Below, piece by piece: positions 1 to 4,153 of a DNA stretch of 8,100 nucleotides. The translations under genes and the position numbers were made by a program. The notes below the pieces were generated by a model. It was given only the letters and a program-made list of their open reading frames with translations. It did not search any database and was not told the DNA's origin. The DNA is from Pseudomonadota bacterium (GTDB lineage Bacteria; Desulfobacterota; Desulfobacteria; Desulfobacterales; Desulfobacteraceae). The first letter of the stretch is position 1, and every line of letters begins with the position of its first letter. The stretch spans positions 1 through 8,100 of the forward strand of contig JAHJDU010000168.1 of NCBI GenBank assembly GCA_018812385.1, written 5' to 3'.

Positions 1-44
1 GCAATGTAAAATCGAGACTTTGGCAACGTAAAATCGAGACTTTT
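1..44 (+). repeat. Left terminal repeats of the IS21 element, two tandem 22-bp copies
   Basis: Copy 1 (1-22) and copy 2 (23-44) differ at only two positions (base 5 T versus base 27 C; base 22 G versus base 44 T). They share the core GTAAAATCGAGACTTT. They are the likely binding sites for IstA at the left end. The same core appears inverted at 3220-3243. Confidence 0.9.
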
Positions 45-134
45 TATCCTGGGTAAAAAAACTGCTATCATGTTAAAAAAATGATTCATGATCAATAAAT
101 TTTAACATGGAGGCGACTGACTGGAGTGCTTAGG
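45..134 (+). promoter_or_regulatory. istA leader with a dyad next to the ribosome binding site
   Basis: This is the leader between the left end repeats and istA. It has a perfect 10-bp inverted repeat, CATGTTAAAA (69-78) and TTTTAACATG (100-109), separated by 21 bases. The right arm abuts a GGAGG at 109-113. A second Shine-Dalgarno-like GGAG at 123-126 lies 8 bases before the ATG at 135. A possible -10 (TATCAT, 66-71) overlaps the left arm, but no good -35 is visible. The dyad could be an operator, or an RNA hairpin limiting translation from read-through transcripts, as in some other insertion sequences. Its function is inferred; the dyad itself is seen. Confidence 0.5.
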
Positions 135-1661
135 ATGGATGAGATCAATAAATTAAAAAAGGATTTTAATAAGGGCGACAATAAAAATAAAATTGCAAAA
201 AAGTTTAATAGGTCATGGGACACTGTTGATAATATAGTTAATACCACATCAGATCAGTTAAAAGAAAGGGGCAAGAGACCCAACAGAAAACCAAAAGTGG
301 CTACCAAGGAAGTTAAAAATGAGGTTTATAAATTATTGAAGCAAGAACAATTTCTAAAGGTAAAGAAGAAACAAAAATATACCGCAAAATTTATCTTTGA
401 AGAATTGGTCCGCATAAATATTTATAAAGGCAAAGATCGAACAATACGTGACGTTGTTAAAGAGATTAGAGAAGAATTAAAAATAAATAAAAAAAATAGT
501 TATTTACCTCTTTCATTTGAGGCCGGGAAATTCATCCAGATTGATCATGGCGAAGTTGATTGCTTAATAGAAACTGAAAGAATAACAGGCTATTTATTTG
601 TGGTGAGTTTACCAGGATTAACATTAAGATACTGTCAGATGTACCCGATAAAAGCACAACAAGCCTGGGGAACATTCCATGAGAAAGCATTCAATTATTT
701 TGGTGGTATATTTTCTGAAGCGACCTACGATAATGATTGCGTTTTGGTAAAGAAGGTTTTGGGTACTGAGCATCGCCAGACTGATTTTTCACTTTCTTTA
801 GAAGAGCATTACGGATTTTCCAGCATTTTTTGTAATCGGGGTGCTGGCAATGAAAAGGGGTCAGTAGAGAATGCAGTTGGGTTTTGTCGAAGAAATTATC
901 TTGCTGGATTACCGAAATTTTCAAGCTGGACAGAGATTAACTATTATCTGGAAACAAAATGTACTGAAGAGATATTAAAAGGGAAGCATTATAGAACCGG
1001 CGAAGAGTTGAGTACCATATTGGCAAATGCAAAGGGAAATCTATTGCCAATTCCTCCAGAACGAGAATGGGTTAAATGGTTTGATTGTGGAGTTAATTCT
1101 TATCAAGTGGTTATTAATGATAATCATTGGTATTCGGTTCCTGAGCGATATGTTGGCAGCAATGTCAGGGTCGCGGTTGGCGTTTTTAAGGTTAGTATTT
1201 ATAAGGATTACGAACTGATAGCTATGCATTCAAGGAAATATCTTCCTGGTGATGATTCACTTCAATTGGATCATTATTTAGATCAACTTATTAAAAAACC
1301 TGGCGCATTATGGGATTGTACAGCTGTTAAAAAACATAAATTTGAATCAGAGTTAATAAAATTATGGAACCGTTTATATTCCCGGATGGAAAAACGCCAA
1401 GCGAACAAGGAATTGATAAAGATACTTCTTTTGAAGCGAATCCATTCCTATGAGGATTGGAAAACAGCAATAGGTCTTGCTCTTCTTTACGGCTCTGTAG
1501 AATATGCAGGTGTAGTAAATATATTGAATCAACTGAAAACGGATTCAATACCTCGCTATGATGAAAAATGGTTGGATAATTATTTGCCCGAATTGCAGGG
1601 TCGAACCTATAAACCGACCTATGATTTGAGTCTATATGCGACTTTACATAGGGAGGTGTAA
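135..1661 (+). CDS. istA: IS21-family transposase IstA (DDE integrase)
   Basis: This is the transposase that cuts and joins the element ends, working with IstB. The ATG at 135 gives 508 residues starting MDEINKLKKDF and has GGAG (123-126) 8 bases upstream. A GTG at 126, 12 bases after GGAGG (109-113), would add three residues. The N-terminus has a helix-turn-helix (about residues 3-35, with NKIAKKFNRSWDTV) that would bind the end repeats. The RNase H-like core shows the DDE triad: D137 in FIQIDHGEVD, D199 in ATYDNDC, and E245 in EKGSVENAVGFCRRNYL, the last a characteristic IS21 motif. The C-terminal Mu-B-like part (about 310-370, with WYSVPERYVG) follows. Length is normal for IstA and no frameshift or stop is present, so it may be active. 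It is lysine-rich, as expected from its A+T-rich DNA. IstB follows after one base. Confidence 0.95.
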   Translation: MDEINKLKKDFNKGDNKNKIAKKFNRSWDTVDNIVNTTSDQLKERGKRPNRKPKVATKEVKNEVYKLLKQEQFLKVKKKQKYTAKFIFEELVRINIYKGKDRTIRDVVKEIREELKINKKNSYLPLSFEAGKFIQIDHGEVDCLIETERITGYLFVVSLPGLTLRYCQMYPIKAQQAWGTFHEKAFNYFGGIFSEATYDNDCVLVKKVLGTEHRQTDFSLSLEEHYGFSSIFCNRGAGNEKGSVENAVGFCRRNYLAGLPKFSSWTEINYYLETKCTEEILKGKHYRTGEELSTILANAKGNLLPIPPEREWVKWFDCGVNSYQVVINDNHWYSVPERYVGSNVRVAVGVFKVSIYKDYELIAMHSRKYLPGDDSLQLDHYLDQLIKKPGALWDCTAVKKHKFESELIKLWNRLYSRMEKRQANKELIKILLLKRIHSYEDWKTAIGLALLYGSVEYAGVVNILNQLKTDSIPRYDEKWLDNYLPELQGRTYKPTYDLSLYATLHREV

Positions 1662-1662
1662 C

Positions 1663-2388
1663 GTGCTGAGAAAATTATTAGAAGAATTAAAAATGCCTGG
1701 CGCTCTTTCCTGTTTAGGCAAATTAAGTCAGACGATAACAGATAAAGATCAATTTGTGATTCAGTTGCTTGAAGCTGAATTAAGATACAAAAAAGACCGG
1801 TCAATGAAAAGACGTATGGGACAAGCAAAATTTCCAATCGAAAAGGAATGGATAGAAATTGATCCCGCTTTGAATCCAAAGATTGATTTTAAAAGAGTGC
1901 AAAAACATTTTGATGGTGATTTTGTGGAAAGGAAAAAAAATCTTTGCCTAATAGGTACCCAGGGAACAGGTAAGACCCATTGTCTGATATCGCTCGGTAG
2001 GGAGCTATGCAGAAAAGGAAAAACGGTAAGGTTTTATACAGCGTGTGAATTGGTTAATGTGCTCGAAGAGGCTAAAAACGAATTAACGCTCAATAAGACT
2101 ATGAAAACATTGGAGAAACCAAGACTGTTAATCATCGATGAACTTGGATTTGTTCCATTTTCAGAAAATGGAGCAAGGCTCCTGTTTGATGTTTTTTCCA
2201 GGCGCTATGAAAGAGGATCTATTGCTGTATCAACCAATTTGTCTTTTGATAAATGGGTTGAAGTTTTTGGTTCAGTCGAGTTAACTGCAGCGCTTGTTGA
2301 TAGATTTTCTCATGGCGCAGATCTTATACCTTTCGAAGGACAATCAGTAAGATTATTTCAGACTAAAAATAAAGGGATTAAAAAATGA
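1663..2388 (+). CDS. istB: IS21-family helper ATPase IstB (AAA+, DnaC-like)
   Basis: IstB is the AAA+ ATPase that remodels target DNA and activates IstA; it belongs to the DnaC helicase-loader clade. The GTG at 1663 gives 241 residues and has a strong GGGAGG (1651-1656) at proper spacing. An upstream ATG at 1636 is in frame but lies inside istA and lacks this ribosome site. Visible motifs are Walker A GTQGTGKT (98-105, Lys104), Walker B LLIIDEL (Asp159, Glu160), a sensor-1-like STN (190-192) in the family motif STNLSFDKW, and VDRFSHGA near the C-terminus, matching the usual DRL-H-A element with a putative Arg finger. Length is that of a full IstB. It starts just after the istA stop and its own stop overlaps the primase start as ATGA, so all three genes probably form one operon. 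Confidence 0.96.
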   Translation: MLRKLLEELKMPGALSCLGKLSQTITDKDQFVIQLLEAELRYKKDRSMKRRMGQAKFPIEKEWIEIDPALNPKIDFKRVQKHFDGDFVERKKNLCLIGTQGTGKTHCLISLGRELCRKGKTVRFYTACELVNVLEEAKNELTLNKTMKTLEKPRLLIIDELGFVPFSENGARLLFDVFSRRYERGSIAVSTNLSFDKWVEVFGSVELTAALVDRFSHGADLIPFEGQSVRLFQTKNKGIKK

Positions 2389-3176
2389 TGCGGCCATTGG
2401 AACAGATCCAAGTATTTATAAACTGGTTTTGTCAACGGGGTGTAAATGATTTCGATATTCATGTAAGGATACCGAAAACTCAAAATGAAGATTATAAGAA
2501 TGGGGAATGGGTTTGGTTAACACATCATGAATGTGTAACTTTTGAATACATCAAATCAAAACTTTTGGGATGGATAAAGCATCAGAATCTTAATGGCTCT
2601 GATATTTTTTTCAGGCCTCACAAAGATGGGGAGCATAATGTTATTTTTCTTGATGATGTCCCAACATCAAAAGCTAAAACGATTTTAAAAAAATATGGGG
2701 CTTGTGTAATAGAAACACATCCCGGTAATACACAAGTATGGTTGAAGGTTGAGAATCCATTAAACAAGGAGCAAAGAAAACAGGCTCAGATTATTTTAAA
2801 AGATTTGGGATTTACAGATCCTGGTAGTATTGCTGGTGACCATTTAGGTCGGTTATGTGGATTAAAGAGTCAGAAAAGAAAATGTTGGGTGAATTTTGTG
2901 GGACAATCAAATTTAAAACCATGGATTCCCAATATAAAGTCCGCCTCTCTCCCCTTTAGGGTTTTTTGTGCTTCAAAAAATATTAAATCATATTCAAAAG
3001 ATATTTCTGATAGTGGTAAAGAATGGGGATGGACAATGGGAATGATACGGAATGGAACTAAACACGATATTGTATTGGAAAAATTAATAAATGTAGCTGA
3101 AAGGAGGGGAAAGCAAAATGCCGTTAAATATGCAATTTATACTGTAAATAAAGCCATTTCACAAATTGGTACATGA
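2385..3176 (+). CDS. RepB-like AEP primase carried by the IS21 element
   Basis: A 263-residue protein resembling the RepB-type primases of plasmids (archaeo-eukaryotic primase superfamily), which make primers for DNA synthesis. Motifs in order: FFRP (75-78), the acidic pair FLDD (Asp90, Asp91) as the first metal-binding motif, IETHPGNTQVWLKV (109-122) matching the family's ETSPGN-QAW signature, DPGS (Asp145) as the likely third metal ligand, then HLGRLCGLKSQKRK (153-166) matching the family H-GR-PG--N-K motif. The C-terminal helical part ends YAIYTVNKA, also seen in this family. All expected catalytic residues seem present. The start ATG overlaps the istB stop (ATGA, 2385-2388), with AAAGGG at 2371-2376 upstream; a second ATG follows immediately. 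The gene lies 38 bp inside the right end repeat. Its role in transposition is unknown: it could prime repair or replication of the element, or be plasmid-derived cargo. Confidence 0.83.
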   Translation: MMRPLEQIQVFINWFCQRGVNDFDIHVRIPKTQNEDYKNGEWVWLTHHECVTFEYIKSKLLGWIKHQNLNGSDIFFRPHKDGEHNVIFLDDVPTSKAKTILKKYGACVIETHPGNTQVWLKVENPLNKEQRKQAQIILKDLGFTDPGSIAGDHLGRLCGLKSQKRKCWVNFVGQSNLKPWIPNIKSASLPFRVFCASKNIKSYSKDISDSGKEWGWTMGMIRNGTKHDIVLEKLINVAERRGKQNAVKYAIYTVNKAISQIGT

Positions 3177-3214
3177 TTAATCAAAATTCAGGATTATTGG
3201 TTAAATTTTTTAAA

Positions 3215-3243
3215 TTGCCAAAACTCTCGATTTTACGTTGCCA
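3215..3243 (-). repeat. Right terminal inverted repeat of the IS21 element
   Basis: Read on the minus strand from 3243 this starts TGGCAACGTAAAATCGAGAG and matches the left copy at 21-44 with one mismatch. It is followed inward by a second TGGCAA (3220 down to 3215) and an A/T-rich stretch, which looks like a decayed second repeat with the same ~22-bp spacing. The outermost bases are CA (3242-3243), as expected for an IS21 end. Confidence 0.9.
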
Positions 3244-3308
3244 AAAACAATTGTGGCATAAGACAAATTAAATTTCAAAAATAAAATTCATCTATAAATT
3301 GTAAAAAA

Positions 3309-3331
3309 AGGGGTCAGGCTTTCCTTATTGT
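3309..3331 (+). repeat. Possible solo REP-like end of a Y1-transposase family
   Basis: The stretch beginning AGGGGTCAGGCTTTCCTTAT resembles the terminal motif AGGGGACACCTTACTTAATT at 3848-3867. Both open with AGGGG, one base, CA, and then a CTTA-rich stretch. From memory, AGGGGTCAGG-type motifs often border RAYT/IS200-like genes in deltaproteobacterial genomes. No transposase gene adjoins this copy, so it would be a solo remnant. The assignment is tentative. Confidence 0.3.
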
Positions 3332-3357
3332 GGTTATTGGAGGGCAACGTATTAAGG

Positions 3358-3388
3358 TAATCAATGGGACCCTTATGGACATTGATTA
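3358..3388. promoter_or_regulatory. Dyad operator candidate upstream of the antitoxin-like gene
   Basis: A perfect 9-bp inverted repeat, TAATCAATG (3358-3366) and CATTGATTA (3380-3388), is separated by 13 bases. Its right arm overlaps the -35 hexamer at 3376-3381 and extends into the spacer. This placement fits autorepression by the antitoxin, common in toxin-antitoxin loci. The dyad is seen; the regulator is inferred. Confidence 0.5.
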
Positions 3389-3404
3389 ACAAGTATGGTA
3401 TAAA
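3376..3404 (+). promoter_or_regulatory. Sigma-70-type extended -10 promoter of the antitoxin-like gene
   Basis: The -35 is TGGACA (3376-3381, one mismatch to TTGACA), the spacer is 17 bp, and the -10 is TATAAA (3399-3404, one mismatch to TATAAT). A TG one base before the -10 makes it an extended -10. The start ATG lies 41 bp beyond the -10, giving a short leader with an A10 run (3417-3426) and a G8 run (3431-3438). It is the best promoter match in the window. Confidence 0.65.
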
Positions 3405-3445
3405 TGGTTTCAGAATAAAAAAAAAACAATGGGGGGGGCAATAAT

Positions 3446-3760
3446 ATGGATACTTCTTTAGATCTAAAATTTACAGAAAAATCAGAGTCTATTGTTACTC
3501 AGCTGGGTTTTAAAGATTTAAAATCTTTTGTGAAAAATCAAGCTTTGTTTATGCTTATGGCCAGAATTGAAAAATATGAAGCGGAAAATAAGCATTTTGA
3601 GGCCAAATATCATATGGCCTTTAAGGCATTTCAGGCAAAAAATGAAGGATTGCATAATGAGGAGATCTTTACTGAAGAGGACGATTACTTAGACTGGCGC
3701 TTTGCAAAAGAAACGATTGATAGACTTAAGAAACAAAAGCAGGAATTGGAATATGCTTGA
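3446..3760 (+). CDS. Antitoxin-like protein, partner of a broken TumE/DUF6516-like toxin
   Basis: A 104-residue acidic, mostly helical protein. The N-terminus (about 3-40) has a short strand-like start and the phrase LGFKDLKSFVKNQALFMLMARIE in two pieces (20-30 and 31-42), like the DNA-binding or dimerising part of small antitoxins. The middle has EAENKHFEAKYHMAFKAF, and the tail has EEDDYLDWRFAKETIDRL, a Glu/Asp-rich helix typical of antitoxins paired with DUF6516 toxins. The G8 run at 3431-3438 serves as the ribosome site, 7 bases before the ATG. The stop overlaps the following toxin remnant by 8 bases (3753-3760), a classic toxin-antitoxin arrangement. Its toxin is truncated, so this antitoxin may now be an orphan or may counter a toxin elsewhere. 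Family membership is by recognition of pattern, not a search. It could also be an uncharacterised small protein. Confidence 0.6.
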   Translation: MDTSLDLKFTEKSESIVTQLGFKDLKSFVKNQALFMLMARIEKYEAENKHFEAKYHMAFKAFQAKNEGLHNEEIFTEEDDYLDWRFAKETIDRLKKQKQELEYA

Positions 3761-3872
3761 TCTGATCGCCAAGCACAAACGTTTTATTAAATCTTTTCAT
3801 ATTTCCCTGTATGAGCAGGAAGGAGAGATGCTTCGGTTCACGGGATTAGGGGACACCTTACTTAATTCTTGA
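3753..3872 (+). pseudogene. 5' remnant of a TumE/DUF6516-like toxin gene
   Basis: The reading frame starts at ATG 3753 inside the end of the antitoxin-like gene and reads MLDLIAKHKRFIKSFHISLY, then EQEGEMLRF. This looks like the start of DUF6516 (TumE-type RNase toxin) proteins. After about 29 codons the sequence runs into the inverted-repeat end at 3841-3868 and stops at TGA 3870-3872, leaving 39 codons of which the last ten come from the mobile element. The conserved C-terminal parts of the family are missing and are not found after the insertion. The toxin is therefore almost certainly dead. Identification of such a short piece is tentative, but the overlap with the upstream gene supports it. 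Confidence 0.55.
3849..3868 (+). repeat. Left inverted repeat of the RAYT-derived element
   Basis: GGGGACACCTTACTTAATTC, exactly complementary to 4022-4041. It lies 36 bp before the start of the transposase remnant. Confidence 0.85.
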
Positions 3873-3904
3873 CATCAATAATAATCTGTCTGTATATTCT
3901 ATCC

Positions 3905-4069
3905 ATGGCAAGGATAGGAAGAATTGTCGCCCCTGGTATGCCTCACCATATTACCCAGCGGGGCAACAGACGTCAACAAACTTTTTTCTCAGATGATGAT
4001 TATGCGCAGCCAAAAATATTGGAATTAAGTAAGGTGTCCCCCTATTTCCGCAAAAAAGAGGAATTCTGA
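3905..4069 (+). pseudogene. Truncated REP-associated Y1 transposase (RAYT)
   Basis: From ATG 3905 the frame reads MARIGRIVAPGMPHHITQRG, then NRRQQTFFSDDDYA. This is the characteristic beginning of RAYT/IS200-like (Y1_Tnp) proteins: P-HH-TQRGN-R---F and an acidic DDY. After residue 34 similarity ends abruptly, and the remaining codons to TGA 4067-4069 come from the right inverted repeat and flanking DNA. A full protein is usually 200-300 residues. The HUH histidine motif and the catalytic tyrosine, both further downstream in the family, are absent, so this copy cannot transpose itself. A TTG at 3869 lies in frame upstream, but ATG 3905 matches the family start. Confidence 0.85.
4022..4041 (-). 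repeat. Right inverted repeat of the RAYT-derived element
   Basis: Exact reverse complement of 3849-3868. The deletion in the transposase gene ends about 12 bases before it, so most of the original gene is missing between about 4010 and this repeat. Confidence 0.85.
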
Positions 4070-4153
4070 TGTTTGAGACGAGAACATGCGAGGCTTGTCG
4101 GGAGGATCATATTTTCCGACCTTCTCGAATACCCCTTGGAGAGGTACAAAAAG

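Larger units (their letters stand above)
1..3243 (+). mobile_element. IS21-family transposon carrying istA, istB and a RepB-like primase gene
   Basis: Three same-strand genes (transposase, AAA+ helper, AEP primase) lie between inverted repeats. The left end has two tandem repeat copies (1-44) and the right end one copy in opposite orientation (3220-3243). Positions 21-44 and the reverse complement of 3220-3243 agree at 23 of 24 bases, and both begin TGGCAACG. Multiple end repeats beginning TG and ending CA are typical of IS21 ends, where IstA binds. The first left copy starts at window base 1 without its expected leading TG, so the true outer left end is probably one or two bases upstream. 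The target duplication therefore cannot be judged: the bases after 3243 (aaaacaat) do not match those before position 21. The element is A+T-rich compared with the region after 4080. Family assignment is secure; the exact left boundary is not. Confidence 0.93.
3841..4050 (+). mobile_element. MITE-like deletion derivative of a RAYT (Y1 transposase) element
   Basis: The segment is bounded by a perfect 20-bp inverted repeat, GGGGACACCTTACTTAATTC (3849-3868) and its complement (4022-4041). Allowing one inserted C at 4042 and a few mismatches, the match extends outward to 3841 and 4050. Inside is only the first part of a REP-associated tyrosine (Y1) transposase gene. The arrangement suggests a full element lost most of its gene by internal deletion, leaving a short non-autonomous unit. 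On the left it interrupts the toxin gene; on the right it abuts the sigma-54/GIY-YIG gene, so it may also mark a rearrangement junction. Confidence 0.75.

Noticed and set aside
3177..3214. Terminator after the primase gene
   Set aside because: There are T runs and a GATTAATC palindrome, but no GC-containing hairpin followed by U's.
3238..3264. Outward promoter at the IS21 right end using TTGCCA as -35
   Set aside because: No acceptable -10 is found at 15-18 bp; the best candidates match only two or three consensus bases.
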